Shown in pieces: positions 40,199 to 52,264 of a DNA stretch of 64,000 nucleotides; the first letter of the stretch is position 1, and each line of letters opens with the position of its first letter. Origin of the DNA: Candidozyma auris (lineage: Eukaryota > Ascomycota > Pichiomycetes > Serinales > Metschnikowiaceae); the NCBI RefSeq assembly GCF_003013715.1, contig NC_072815.1, positions 62,001 through 126,000 of the forward strand, written 5' to 3'. Below the pieces are notes generated by a model that saw only the letters and a list, made by a program, of their open reading frames with translations, was not told where the DNA came from and searched no databases. Both the position numbers and the translations under genes were made by a program.

Positions 40199-41679
<1,481 letters not shown>

Positions 41680-41788
41680 ATGCCCCCTCTTTCTCTACAC
41701 GATCACTTATATAAGAATGTACAATTATCTGATACGTTATGTCGTGAATTTACTTTAAATGTACATGCATTTTTCGTAGGGCTTCCAT

Positions 41789-42274
41789 TTAGTTGCCCTT
41801 GGTATTCAAGATCAATGCAATGATCAATCCATACAATCCCAAAACTTCGGCGAAAATCAAAATCAATACAATGCCAACGAACAACCTGGGCTGGTGCATG
41901 AGTTGTCTGACACCTTCGTCGCCCACAATACCAATTGCATAACCAGAAGCCATACATGCCAATCCTACCGACAGCCCGCAAGCCAAATGCATAAATCCAT
42001 TGAACAACGTGTATTCATCCTGAGGGTTCAAGTCACCTGCGATCAACACAGACACAACAAGACCATACACAGACAAAATACCTGATAGAATCACAGGAAT
42101 AAGCGATTTCATGATGAGCTCAGGCTTGAAAGTACCAATACCAGCAATACCAATGCCCGACTTAGCGGAGCCGAAGGCGGCTCCCACGCAAGAGAATATC
42201 ATGGAGGCAGCACATCCTGCAAACCCAAAGAAGGGAGCAAAGTTCGGTGCAAGCTCACTGCCAGACGAACTCAT
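41789..42274 (-). CDS. VMA11: V-ATPase proteolipid subunit c'
   Basis: The V0 ring of the vacuolar proton pump contains c, c' and c''. The product has 161 residues with four membrane helices. The proton-carrying Glu143 is in the last helix ([15 protein letters not shown]). The segments [30 protein letters not shown] and [12 protein letters not shown] match S. cerevisiae Vma11, not Vma3, which differs at these places. Vma11 is fungus-specific. It converges on RVB2 with 109 bp between stops. Confidence 0.92.
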   Translation of the reverse strand: MSSSGSELAPNFAPFFGFAGCAASMIFSCVGAAFGSAKSGIGIAGIGTFKPELIMKSLIPVILSGILSVYGLVVSVLIAGDLNPQDEYTLFNGFMHLACGLSVGLACMASGYAIGIVGDEGVRQLMHQPRLFVGIVLILIFAEVLGLYGLIIALILNTKGN

Positions 42275-42588
42275 AATATGTCTAAGGAGAGTAATGTAGG
42301 AGCTTCTTTATCAAACGTGAGGTGTTGAGAACAGGTCGTGCGGTGCACATAAAGGATCAAGATTTTACAAACAAAAAGGACAGCAATAAATGGATAATCA
42401 TAAGGATAGCTTTCAAAGATTAAGGGAATTACGTTACATTCTTTGTTCAGGTCTATTATGTCCACAGATTGTGCAATGTTGTGGGTCAGTAGCATGTCCG
42501 GGTGTACGGGTGTAGAACTGTATCAATTACTACTGGCCTCACTACACTCACTGAACATAACAAAAGAGCTTTAATCATTATTACGTCA

Positions 42589-43272
42589 ATGAGTGCCAGT
42601 CTGCATCATGAGAAGATAGCACTCACTAAGAAGGAGCTCATGTATGTGTACAAGCAGTTTGTTGAGGCTGCGCAAAGCAAATATTCACAACATCTTCCTG
42701 GATCTGACCGGCATGATCCTTTGCAAATCGAGGTTGAGAATTTGGTCAACGAAACGTTTGCAGAAGTGTTTGAGATGGCAAAATGGGCCCTTGTGGTTGA
42801 CGGGCTAGACTTTAATCAAGAAAATATCTCCATCAAAGAGCTTCTACTGCTCAAACCAACGGAAGAGGTAATGCCCTTCGATACCGAGTTGAACCTGAAT
42901 CTCCGCACTCTAATTCAGCAAGTTGAGAAGGAAACGACAGAAGTGACAAAGCTTCGACGTGAATTGCCAGATAGAGCCAGAGATGCATATGAGCTGCTAA
43001 TATCGACCACAGACGAAGAAGTCACCTCGATAATCAAGGAGCTTAATGAAGAATATAAGGAACGTAGTAAAAGTGCAGAGAATCGTGATCTTAAGGAGGT
43101 CATACCCAGTGCCAACGATCTTATATGTGATTACGAAGAGAGCATAGAGCGGTTATCCGCGCTCAAGAAAGCGCTACCAGAGCAGTTGGCGCAGGTGGAG
43201 TCGTGGAACAACACGGTAGACTTTCTAGAAGAAAGGCGCCAGCAGCAACAGATGGAAAAGCAGCTTCTATGA
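42589..43272 (+). CDS. NSL1: MIND kinetochore complex subunit NSL1 (Mis14 family)
   Basis: Nsl1 with Mtw1, Nnf1 and Dsn1 bridges the inner kinetochore to Ndc80. The product has 227 residues from the ATG at 42589 (216 in S. cerevisiae). The pattern is helical: VYKQFVEAAQSKY near the start, then EVMPFDTELNLNLRTLIQQVEKETTEVTKLRRELP, which lines up with the EPFDLDLNEQVR ... VAQLRQ segment of Nsl1, and a C-terminal VDFLEERR like MDFLEED. The frame is open 29 codons further upstream, but those residues are not conserved-looking. VMA11 lies divergent upstream. Confidence 0.78.
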   Translation: MSASLHHEKIALTKKELMYVYKQFVEAAQSKYSQHLPGSDRHDPLQIEVENLVNETFAEVFEMAKWALVVDGLDFNQENISIKELLLLKPTEEVMPFDTELNLNLRTLIQQVEKETTEVTKLRRELPDRARDAYELLISTTDEEVTSIIKELNEEYKERSKSAENRDLKEVIPSANDLICDYEESIERLSALKKALPEQLAQVESWNNTVDFLEERRQQQQMEKQLL

Positions 43273-43599
43273 GGGAATGCTGAATCAATTGGGTATGGCT
43301 CGTTTGGGTGGTTTCTGAGCTGTATTATATGTATTATTTATAGGTACTAGGGAGAGCAAATATAGCTCATGGGACACAACCCAATCTCGTGTAGCTATAG
43401 ATTCAGCCTCTTTATTATTTATTTTCCTCTGACAAAAGCGGACTCAATTCATAGGACGTTCTCTTGTTTTGTTCTGCGCAGCTTCCTCTGTATTTACATT
43501 GCACCCCAAAACGGTAATGATATCGAATTCATATCAAGATGCGACTCTTGAACCATTCGAACTCAACTAGCCGTGACTTCAATATCCTAACACTACTTA
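43273..43599. other. NSL1-IQG1 intergenic region
   Basis: AT-rich 327-bp spacer; I see no element beyond AT-rich stretches that could act as the IQG1 promoter. Confidence 0.4.
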
Positions 43600-46500
43600 A
43601 TGGTTTCGCCAGTCAAGGACATTGCAGCCAAGTACCTCAATGCCCTCGAGGACCCCGTGCCAACGAGGCTACCGCTCAAACCCTCCTTGAAGTATAATGC
43701 TAATGCCACCTCCCATTCACCGTTGAAGAAACACAATTCCCCAGACCTTGATGACTTGGCTCGGCAAATGAACATCGACACACCTTCAAGACCAACACTG
43801 CTCAAGTCGAAATTCGAAACGCCTTCGGCGACAGTGTCTTCTTTTCACACCACTCCTCGTTCGGGCTCACGCTCGTTAAAGTCTCTGACAGACACCGCCA
43901 ATAGCGGCAAAACGTCTCCCACGAAGGACTCACTTAAAAAGACGAAGGGTTATGAGTACCTTTGCAGGATTCAGGCTATCAAAAACTGGCTTGAATTCGT
44001 CATCGGGGAACACATTTCGCAGTCTCCTGTGGAGCTCATAAGTTATATCCAAAATGGTATACATCTAGCCAAACTAGCAAACGTTTTTCTTCCACTGAAG
44101 AAGCAGGTATACACAAAGGACAATCGACTTGAGTTTAGACATACTGAAAACATCAACCGTTTTTTTAAGCTCCAAGATTACCTTGACATCCCAGACTTGT
44201 TCCGGTTTGAACTCACCGACCTCTATGACGCCAAAGACGTCCCAAAAGTGTGGTTTTCTCTTCACGCTATGAGTTATAAAATCAATGCCTTGGACTCAAG
44301 ATATCCACAGATGCAGACGTTGGTAGATCGTCTCGAGTTTTCCGAAGGAGATATTCGTGCTGCCAACAGAGCTCTTGTCGGTCGCAATTTACCAAACTTT
44401 GCCTCGGCAGACACTGATAATGCTGAGTCTCCGGGGAAAAGCTCTTACATGAACAAGACGTTGAAGTTTAACTCGCCAGCGAAAAAACCCATTCGACCCT
44501 TTCTGGCTTCAGAGGATGACAATCCATTCAGAGAACCACCCAAACTCATATCGAGCAAGCCGGTGATCAGCGAGATTGAGACAACTTCTCTGTATGACTC
44601 AAAACCTTCAGAGTCTATAAGCATTTCTTTGCCAACCACGACATACCATATTGCAAAGGATTCAGAGTACTACACACCAGAGCTTGAGAACTGTGTGCCC
44701 AACGTCATCATGCTACAAGCCCTCTCACTTGGAGCTATGTTTAGATACCGCATGTTTGTTGACAAAATTATGCTCAAGTCTTTTGATGGTGAGTTGACGG
44801 AATTGAACTCGATTATCAGAGGATACCTTTCACGAAACAAGACAGTACACCGCCATAGAGATGAGCTTCTTTATTACAAGAAGTCAATTGTGTCTCTTCA
44901 GGCATTGTCAAGAAGCAAGCTACTGAGGTATCATATCGGTGTTTCTTTCAGCGACGAGCTGGAGGAATGCGTGAACATTGTCCAGAGCCTAGTACGTCGT
45001 TACCTTGTCAAGCATAGAGTTCGTTCCATCAAGCGGGATCTCGATAATAACCTGATCTCAATCGAGCAATTTCAAAGCACTATAAGAGCGAAGCCTGTTC
45101 ACTATCGTGTATCCAAGGTTTCTCAAAATCGAGAGATCATTGAGAAAAACTTAATAACCTTGCAATCAGCTGCCCGGAGAGTGCTCTATCACAGGCACAA
45201 CAATAAACAAGTCATTGCTGAGCTGCTTAACTTGGAAAGGTTAGTGGAAGCCCAGTCGATAATTAGGGCAGGGCTCGTGAGAAACGTAATCAGAATGCAA
45301 TTACGAGGTTTTTTCAGAGAACGTCCTGCTATCAGAGAGCTTCAAAGTATTGCAAGGGGAGCAATCACAAGAACCAGACTTTGCAACAATGTCCTTATCA
45401 CATTGATTGGTGAGGATATAAAGATGAACGAGCTCTTTGCGAAAGTGAGAGGGAACTCTGTTCGCCGCCAAGTTCAGTACAAAAAAGATGTGCTTAATTT
45501 AGTTGAAAATTCTGAGATAGTTATAATTCAATCTGTTTTCAGGGGTATCTTGGTGAGATTCCGTCGTGATGTTGACATCGATGATATCTACGAGGACATT
45601 GATAACCTTGTGAGCCTTCAATCGATAGTCCGTGGTGCTTGCACAAGATCAAAAATCAGAGCCATGAGAAGTCACTACCAAACAAATGTGTCTCAGGTTA
45701 TCAAAGCCCAGGCCATCTTGCGAAGCAAATATATCCAGAAGGCATATCGCGCCTTGATCAACTTGAAGTCACCCCCAGTGTCAGTGATACGCCGTTTTGC
45801 ATATCTTCTCTCCGATAACGAAGTTGACTTTCAAGAGGAAATGTGTCTTGCTGATTTGAAGGATCAGATATTGGAGAAGTCTCGCTCTAATGAAGAATTG
45901 GAAATGCAAATCGAAAATCTAGAGATCAAGTTAGGTCTCTTGGACAAGAATAAGATCACGATCGAGGATTTCATGAAAAGTGGAAGTAAGTATAAGACGT
46001 TTGAACCTACAGCCAAAAAGGCTGCGAACATGAAGTGTTTGGAGAAGCTTAACAAAACGTCGAGAAGAAGGGTAGAACTCTATCAGTCGATGCTTTACCT
46101 CTTGCAGACTAAACCAACATACTGGACCAGGTTATTCGACGGACTCGATGCAAGTGAACGAACAAGACTCACAAAGAGTCTTCATTCCAGGATCACCCTG
46201 TTATACCCATTGGCACATTGTTCTGTGAACTCCCAAACTAGGGAGGAATATTTTTTCATGAAGTTTATCTATGATCTAATGAAAAATGATTTCAGTTCCA
46301 GATGCAAGAATATTGCTGATATCACCAAACCAAAGTCGGCATTCTGGATCGATTATCTTCTCGAATTGAACAATACCGTGCAACAAAGAACTCACTTGAA
46401 GCACTTGATGGGAACCATTGTACAGAAGGTTATCATGGACGACGAACTCACATTCGAAAGCGACCCCTCTAAAATCTACATTCTGGCAATGGAGAAGGAG

Positions 46501-48192
46501 ATTAGAGTTTATGGCTCTAGTTCTAAGCGGAGAGATATACTGCCTCATACTGCCATCAAGGACGAAAGCATTTCTGCTACTTTTGTGGACAATTTACTCG
46601 CGCTCAGGGAGTTTACGACGGAAACTATTGATACTATTCAAGCTTCCATTGCAAGATTTCCTTTACATGTCAGACTCTTAGCAAAACACGCCTATGAGCT
46701 CTCTCGCGAGAATTTTCCTGACCAAAATGATCAAGCTCATCTTGCGGTGGCCGGTGTTATCATCATAAAGCATTATATCTCCAGCATTTTCGTGCTCCCA
46801 GAGAATTACGGATACTTGCAGAGAGGGCAGACAAAACAAAATACCATAGTCGCAGAAAATCTCAAGAGCTTGAGCAGGGTGCTTCTTCAAACATTCTCCA
46901 TGAGACCCTTCAATGACAATTATTTAAAACCCATGAACGAGTATGTTTTGTCGCAGGTCAACATGATCAAGGATATCATCCGAAAAGTAATCAATGTGAA
47001 CAGCTTGGAGTCAGAATACGAGATGAACGAGTATGATGATATAGTCTCCGTCGACCGGCCTACGTTGACTATGAGGGTGAGTGACATAATTTCTATGGAG
47101 AAACTCATCTCAAGAAACCTCGAATTTGTTGCTCCGAGTGTTGACGATCAACTCTGTGCCGTGATTGCAGAGCTAGAGGAAGTAGTGAACTCTGCTGAAG
47201 ACTTCGTAACTTTGACAGAGTTGGGATCCATAACACTCAGCTTGATGCCAATAACGAAGGAGGATAGTGTTGCCGACGCTAAGAGTCGTAACTTGTTTGT
47301 TCAAGCTAAGAGATGCCTTCTTTACATCTTAAGAGTTCAGGATGGTGATGATCTTCTTGAATTGTTGATCCAGGGTATAAAGCCAGAACACGAGGCAAGA
47401 TTTAAAGAAATTGTCGAGGAAGAGAAGGATTCTACAAAACTGAGGATGATCATTCCAAACACAGTCACGCGTACATCGATGAAGGAGATCTCACAAATGT
47501 CTTACAAGGAATTGAAAAAAATGGCCCTCAAAATAATCCTTCAGCTCGAGACAATGGGTTATGTTACTAGAAAGAACTCATTTCAAGAGCTCCTCAACCA
47601 GCTTGTCCTAGACATCAAGACAAAGGATAAGCAAAGGTTTGCAAGAAGTTCTCAGTTGCAAATCGCTAGAATGACTGTGAACAAGCTCATCGACAAGGAG
47701 AAATTTTTGTCAAGGCAGCTCAGTGACTACAACAGACACATAGAAACAGTTCTACTGGAATTGCAGCTCAAGCCCAAGGAGAAGAAGATCTTTAACATCA
47801 TCCCAGTCTTTAGCAAGCAATATTTCTATCAGAGAGAATTGAAAAAGAATAACCGACTTCCGAAGTTTGGTTCCTACAAGTACTCAGCAAAGAAGCTTAT
47901 GGATTCGAGGACCATTGAGGACTGTGGTGGTGCCCTCCAACGAGCTCATGCCTCCTCCTCAAAGCTTGATTTTATGTTCAGCTGCCACAAAGTAGGTGTC
48001 TTTGTTATCGAGGCGGGCAATGGAACTGTCATGATTCCTGGAGCATCTAATACCATCACCTTAGACGAACTCCTAGACTTGCAACACGAACAGAAGAAAC
48101 ACTGGGTCATGTTTGATGGAATGGTCACATTTAACACTGACAACCTTGCTGGTTTACTTTTCAGAAAGTTTTATGACTTGAAGAGGGATTAA
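43600..48192 (+). CDS. IQG1: IQGAP-related cytokinesis protein
   Basis: Iqg1 recruits actin to the bud-neck ring. The product has 1,530 residues, near the 1,495 of S. cerevisiae Iqg1. A Ser/Pro-rich N-terminus (~1-115) with SP and TP sites (SPVKD, SPLKK, TSPTKDS) could be a cyclin-dependent kinase target. The calponin-homology domain (~125-235) has IKNWLEFVIGEH and FFKLQDYLDIPDLFRFELTDLYDAKDVPKV. Many degenerate IQ-like repeats (~375-740) have QSIVRGxxxR-type cores. A Ras-GAP-related domain follows (~820-1200) and the IQGAP C-terminal domain closes it. The frame is uninterrupted. It ends 41 bp from the stop of the converging CRN1. Confidence 0.92.
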   Translation: MVSPVKDIAAKYLNALEDPVPTRLPLKPSLKYNANATSHSPLKKHNSPDLDDLARQMNIDTPSRPTLLKSKFETPSATVSSFHTTPRSGSRSLKSLTDTANSGKTSPTKDSLKKTKGYEYLCRIQAIKNWLEFVIGEHISQSPVELISYIQNGIHLAKLANVFLPLKKQVYTKDNRLEFRHTENINRFFKLQDYLDIPDLFRFELTDLYDAKDVPKVWFSLHAMSYKINALDSRYPQMQTLVDRLEFSEGDIRAANRALVGRNLPNFASADTDNAESPGKSSYMNKTLKFNSPAKKPIRPFLASEDDNPFREPPKLISSKPVISEIETTSLYDSKPSESISISLPTTTYHIAKDSEYYTPELENCVPNVIMLQALSLGAMFRYRMFVDKIMLKSFDGELTELNSIIRGYLSRNKTVHRHRDELLYYKKSIVSLQALSRSKLLRYHIGVSFSDELEECVNIVQSLVRRYLVKHRVRSIKRDLDNNLISIEQFQSTIRAKPVHYRVSKVSQNREIIEKNLITLQSAARRVLYHRHNNKQVIAELLNLERLVEAQSIIRAGLVRNVIRMQLRGFFRERPAIRELQSIARGAITRTRLCNNVLITLIGEDIKMNELFAKVRGNSVRRQVQYKKDVLNLVENSEIVIIQSVFRGILVRFRRDVDIDDIYEDIDNLVSLQSIVRGACTRSKIRAMRSHYQTNVSQVIKAQAILRSKYIQKAYRALINLKSPPVSVIRRFAYLLSDNEVDFQEEMCLADLKDQILEKSRSNEELEMQIENLEIKLGLLDKNKITIEDFMKSGSKYKTFEPTAKKAANMKCLEKLNKTSRRRVELYQSMLYLLQTKPTYWTRLFDGLDASERTRLTKSLHSRITLLYPLAHCSVNSQTREEYFFMKFIYDLMKNDFSSRCKNIADITKPKSAFWIDYLLELNNTVQQRTHLKHLMGTIVQKVIMDDELTFESDPSKIYILAMEKEIRVYGSSSKRRDILPHTAIKDESISATFVDNLLALREFTTETIDTIQASIARFPLHVRLLAKHAYELSRENFPDQNDQAHLAVAGVIIIKHYISSIFVLPENYGYLQRGQTKQNTIVAENLKSLSRVLLQTFSMRPFNDNYLKPMNEYVLSQVNMIKDIIRKVINVNSLESEYEMNEYDDIVSVDRPTLTMRVSDIISMEKLISRNLEFVAPSVDDQLCAVIAELEEVVNSAEDFVTLTELGSITLSLMPITKEDSVADAKSRNLFVQAKRCLLYILRVQDGDDLLELLIQGIKPEHEARFKEIVEEEKDSTKLRMIIPNTVTRTSMKEISQMSYKELKKMALKIILQLETMGYVTRKNSFQELLNQLVLDIKTKDKQRFARSSQLQIARMTVNKLIDKEKFLSRQLSDYNRHIETVLLELQLKPKEKKIFNIIPVFSKQYFYQRELKKNNRLPKFGSYKYSAKKLMDSRTIEDCGGALQRAHASSSKLDFMFSCHKVGVFVIEAGNGTVMIPGASNTITLDELLDLQHEQKKHWVMFDGMVTFNTDNLAGLLFRKFYDLKRD

Positions 48193-48232
48193 CTAATTAA
48201 ATAGTTCAGCTATAATGACACATCAAGATATA

Positions 48233-50303
48233 TTACTTTTTTAAAAGCTCCTCAATCTTTTTCTCCAACAGGTCTATCTTTGAGTTCTTATCAGCGTTAG
48301 CCTCGGTCAACTTCACGACCTGGCTTTCTAAAGACTCCACAAGTTTTGCAAGCTTGTCTACCGTACTTCTTAACGTTGGAGCGCCTGTTGCCTTAGACTC
48401 TTCCTTCTTAGAGTCTTCCTTTCTTGGCAGCTCCTTCTTCGGCTCCTCTTCCTTGGGGTCATCTAAAGTAGGTGTTATCTCTTTGGAAACATCTTTCTTC
48501 ACATCCTTCTTGGCTTGAACAGGTTGCTCCAATTTTGGCGAAGGCGACAGCTTTTTCTCTTCTGTCTTAACTGGCTCAGCCTTCGATTCTTCCTTAACCG
48601 ATTCAGCCTTTGATTCTTCCTTCATCTCTTTGGCCTTTGGCTTCAACTTGGAGATATAGTCCTCTTTTTTAGAGAGCTCAGGCGTCGACTCTTTGAGTGA
48701 CTCGGGTTTCTTTACTTCTTCCCAGTCCTCGTCTTTTTCTTCATCTTGCTTGAGTCTTTTAGAGTCCTCGTCGTCTGACTCATCAGTGACCTTGTTAAGC
48801 AAATTGTCGACCTTGTCTGACTTCAACACGTCGCCAACCTTATCCTTGGGACTTTCATAACCTTTGACATCCTGAGATGTGGAACTTTCAACTGGCTTGA
48901 CATCGTCATGCTGAGGGCTAGCTTTGGCTTCCTTCGAAGCAGCCTTCTTCTTCTCCTTGGCGGCCTTAGCCTCTTTCTTCACTTCTGAGACGCTTACAGC
49001 TGGCTTGGACTCAACAACTTCAGACTGCTTACCCTCGTAGATAGCTTCCATCTTGACCAACAAAGGACCATTGACATTCTTTCCAGAGAACCACTCGGCA
49101 GCGGACAAGGCAGGCTTGTGTGATGGCGCATCTGGGTAGATGTCTTCCTGGAAATTCTCTGACTTCCTTGGAACAATGAAAGATACTGGCTCTATCGACA
49201 GATCGTTGACGGTCTTGAAACACCTCAAGATCTCGTTCTCTTTGACATTACAGGCGGTCTTCGGAGCCCAGGCAAACCCTCGTTGAGCATCGGTGGATGG
49301 AAATTGAGACAACTCGTAAAGCTCGTCGTTGTCGTACTCATAATAACGAATGTTACCATCACCCTTACCAGCAAGGTACAAAATGTTATTGGATTCGTCA
49401 AACACTGGAATAAGGACACCAGAAGAAGCATCAATCACCATAAAGCCACCGATTGGGCCCTTTTCAATGTTCTTGACGTCCCACATACCAACTTGTCTGT
49501 CAGACAAACGTGAAAAACCGGTAGTGATAACCCTATAGGTGTTTCCAACCCAAACGACTCTAGAAGGCTTGGCACCGCTGTGGCCAGGGCCCTCCGAAAT
49601 AATCTTCTCTTCCCTCAAGTCCCAGATTCTCAACTTCTTGTCTCTAGTAGTGGTGGCCAAGAGTGAGCCATTGTAGTTGAAAGCAAAAGAGGTGACCAAG
49701 TCTTTGTGGGGTAAGGTAATCTTCGCCTCGCCCGACTCCAAGTCCCAGATCTTCACCGTGTAGTCGAGAGAACAAGAGGCCAAGACATTTTCCGCACACG
49801 GATGGAAGGCTACATGGCCAACTTTACGTTTGTGGCCCGAAAGCACTTTCGTGGGTTCGACGATATCCCTAGGGTTGTCGTTCTCGTCCACATAATTGTG
49901 GAAAGAGAAGTCCTCTGGAATATCCCACAATAAGATATTTCCGTCGTCAGAGCAACTGACTACCTGCTGCTCGTTGAAAGGGTTAAACGCTGTATCCAAA
50001 ACGGGACCTTTGTGACCACGAAATAAGGGCACCGTGTCTGGAGCCTTACCGACTTCTGACAAAGGGATCACTGCAAAAGCGCCACCGCCTGAGGCGTCCC
50101 AGTTGCACGCAAGGTACTTTCCATTGGTGGTGATGATGTTTGAATCCCAAGCGTTCTTGGTGATTTTCAAGTTTTCATAACACAACTCCTTCTTCGTTGC
50201 TTGTCCAAACACGTGTCTATACTTTGAAGCTCTGACAAACTTTCCACTGAGACGTTAGTGAGCGAAGGTAAATGAAAGGAATTTTATGCATTACGTACCT
50301 CAT
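48233..50303 (-). CDS. CRN1: Coronin, spliced with a 5-nt first exon
   Basis: Coronin binds actin filaments and regulates Arp2/3. On the minus strand exon 1 is only ATGAG (50303-50299), the intron is 50298-50247 (GTACGT ... CACTAAC ... CAG), and exon 2 runs from 50246 to 48233. Splicing gives MSGKFVRASKYRHVFGQA, identical to the S. cerevisiae start, which proves the structure. The product has 672 residues. Seven WD-type blades fill about 1-400, including HKGPVLDTAFNPF and HKRKVGHVAFHP, with the coronin-specific PDAPSHKPALSAAEWFSG extension. The linker is rich in Lys, Glu and Ser with repeated EESKAE units. The last ~40 residues are a coiled coil for trimer formation. Confidence 0.96.
50247..50298 (-). 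other. CRN1 intron, 52 nt
   Basis: On the minus strand it starts GTACGT and ends CTAACGTCTCAG, with branch site CACTAAC nine bases from the acceptor. It interrupts codon 2. Confidence 0.92.
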
Positions 50304-50955
50304 GTTGCCTATAAATTCATCGAGCGACTCGACGTTTCAACTGTGTATCGAGCCAGAGTGGTGTGCACAGTGAATGGAAGTTGTGTGGAAGGGCAACAAG
50401 AGTGGGGACAAAGAATAAAGTTCAGCGGAAGGTAAATAGAGTACTTAGAGGAGTTTGGGATATAGATTGATGCCTTTTTTGGACTCAGTTCCAAGTGATG
50501 CTTTTCCTTGACGTAATGTAGGAAATTGGCACTATAGATGTTTATCCGAGTCCGGGGTTTTTTTTTTCGCAGCCATTTTGTCAGTCTCTCGGGAAAGCGA
50601 TAGAGAAAGGCAGGCAGTTACCGTCGGTGATGTATTCTTAACAATCTCGTGTTGAGTTGTGCTTGTTTACTCATATTAGCTAATCTCGCTCAATCCATAC
50701 AGACAGGACTTCAAAAGATAATCCATGTGTGGGCAAAATTACTTGGCCTGTGTCATCTAGCCTTCGGCGAAATGTTTGAAGTAGTGTCTCGGGCAGAGGA
50801 AGCCTCGTGTCTGCCAGCGAAGTAAAGGTACATTACACGGATTATTTGCAATTGAAAAAAATCTCAAGTATTGGTCGCAATTGGTAGTAGAAGATGCAGT
50901 GAAATCTTGACCTGACGGCTTAACGACAATTGTTGATAAGAAGACGACAATTGCT
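50304..50955. other. CRN1 upstream region
   Basis: Holds the element with the longest T run, TTTTTTTTCGCAGCCATTTTG at 50568, 265 bp from the CRN1 ATG. No gene is seen. Confidence 0.5.
50568..50575 (+). promoter_or_regulatory. YGCAGCCA element upstream of CRN1
   Basis: A run of ten T precedes CGCAGCCATTTTG. Together with the HSP90 and SUI3 copies this defines the consensus TTTTCGCAGCCATT. Confidence 0.5.
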
Positions 50956-51349
50956 ATGACTGACAGAGTATGTACCTCTGATTGGAATCCTTTCTTTCTT
51001 TTCTTTTTTTTTTTTCTTCACTTGCTAGATTCAGCAGGTGCAAACTTGCAGCCACTTAAACACTGATATTCCTCAGTTTAAAGCAAATCTACCAGACATA
51101 CGCACGTCCTCATCCAAGGTTATAAAAAATATTGAGGTGCATTGGACTCGATTTGCACAAATAATCACATCCCATGGAAGATTCCTCCTATTCTACATGT
51201 ACTTAGTTGGCCAGAAATTGCTGCGAGACGCTGAGAACACCACGAACCACAGAGTTTTCTCAATGAAGAGTAAATTTGAAAAATACCCTTACATCCTCGA
51301 AGCCTGCTCTATTAAAAACACATTAGATAAATACAAAGGTCGTATCTGA
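50956..51349 (+). CDS. Possible small spliced gene of unknown function
   Basis: ATGACTGACAGA (50956-50967) is followed by GTATGT, a long pyrimidine tract and TTCAG at 51030-51034. Joining it to 51035-51349 gives a protein of about 108 residues starting MTDRQVQTCSHLNTDIPQF; an acceptor three bases later would remove one residue. The middle, HGRFLLFYMYLVGQKLL, is moderately hydrophobic, and the rest is charged with no family I recognise. Against it: the branch site is weak (TGCTAGA, not CTAAC), and a copy of the YGCAGCCA element (51047) lies inside exon 2. In favour: the frame has 105 codons without a stop and a normal amino acid mix. Confidence 0.4.
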
Positions 51350-51460
51350 TGGCTTTTCCCTCAAGACCCACCTCATGTGCCGCCCATGAAGCACCAAACT
51401 CTTCGGCTCACTTCTATCTCCAACACTGGGGATCGTCCCACGTCTACCTTGGGGTCTCAC

Positions 51461-52162
51461 TTATCCTGGGGTCTCATCATCTTCAAACGTTACCAATTCC
51501 GCTCCCCCACTGAGCACCTCCTCCTGCTTCTGCGCCACAAGCTCCCTCGCACGACTCACCTCCCACAAGCTGGTGTCTCCTAAATGACGCCTTAGCGCCT
51601 GTTCAACAGCCCTCTGCCAAGCTTCCTCCTGCTCGTAAATGTAAAGATTCGTCCACGCGCCATAGGCAGAAAATAGCCTGTTCACGTCGATACTCAGCAA
51701 ACCACCCTCGATTTTTCCTATCAAGCAATTAAACTGATCCCCCGTGGGAACATTGCCGTCTTTAGGCCATTGTGAAGGTCCAAGGTAGGTAGCGATAAAC
51801 GATGGGAAATCCAATTGAGTCTTTTCGGTAGCGGCCTGTCTCGTGAGCTTGTCGAGGAACCAGTCGGTGGCCTTGAGACGAGCGCTGATACGCTTGTCTC
51901 GCCTTTTGCGCCGAAGCTTATTCTTTTCTCTGACGTTTTCGCTGGAATTGTACGCCCGGGACACTTTTTGTCTTCGGGCTTTCAGGAGGGCGACATCTCG
52001 CTTTTCGCCTCGTCGAACAACATTGGCCCGGATCTTCTGAATTTCTTCTTCGGGGTGATCCACATCGCCCTTGCGCAGGTCCAAATGGCGTCCAAGGGTG
52101 GATTTGGATCCAAACCTTTTTTTACAAAACTCACACTCCACACTGACTTCTACTTTGGCCAT
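51461..52162 (-). CDS. Single C2H2 zinc finger protein, unknown function
   Basis: The product has 233 residues. A C2H2 finger is at the N-terminus (CEFCKKRFGSKSTLGRHLDLRKGDVDH), with a longer than usual spacing between the histidines. A very basic stretch follows (EKNKLRRKRRDKRISARLK), suited to nuclear localisation or nucleic acid binding, and then a C-terminal half with ATDWFLDKLTRQ and YGAWTNLYIYEQEEAWQRAVEQ. I recognise no family outside the finger. It could be a fungus-specific transcription or RNA-binding factor; the class is inferred only from the finger. Confidence 0.7.
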   Translation of the reverse strand: MAKVEVSVECEFCKKRFGSKSTLGRHLDLRKGDVDHPEEEIQKIRANVVRRGEKRDVALLKARRQKVSRAYNSSENVREKNKLRRKRRDKRISARLKATDWFLDKLTRQAATEKTQLDFPSFIATYLGPSQWPKDGNVPTGDQFNCLIGKIEGGLLSIDVNRLFSAYGAWTNLYIYEQEEAWQRAVEQALRRHLGDTSLWEVSRARELVAQKQEEVLSGGAELVTFEDDETPG

Positions 52163-52264
52163 GTCATGCTGGGAAAAACCTCTTCTATGTACTGGTCTTG
52201 TTTCGCGATATTTTTCCCCTTACATCGTAAGGGGGGAATGCATCTCGGGGCTCGCTCTTTTTCC

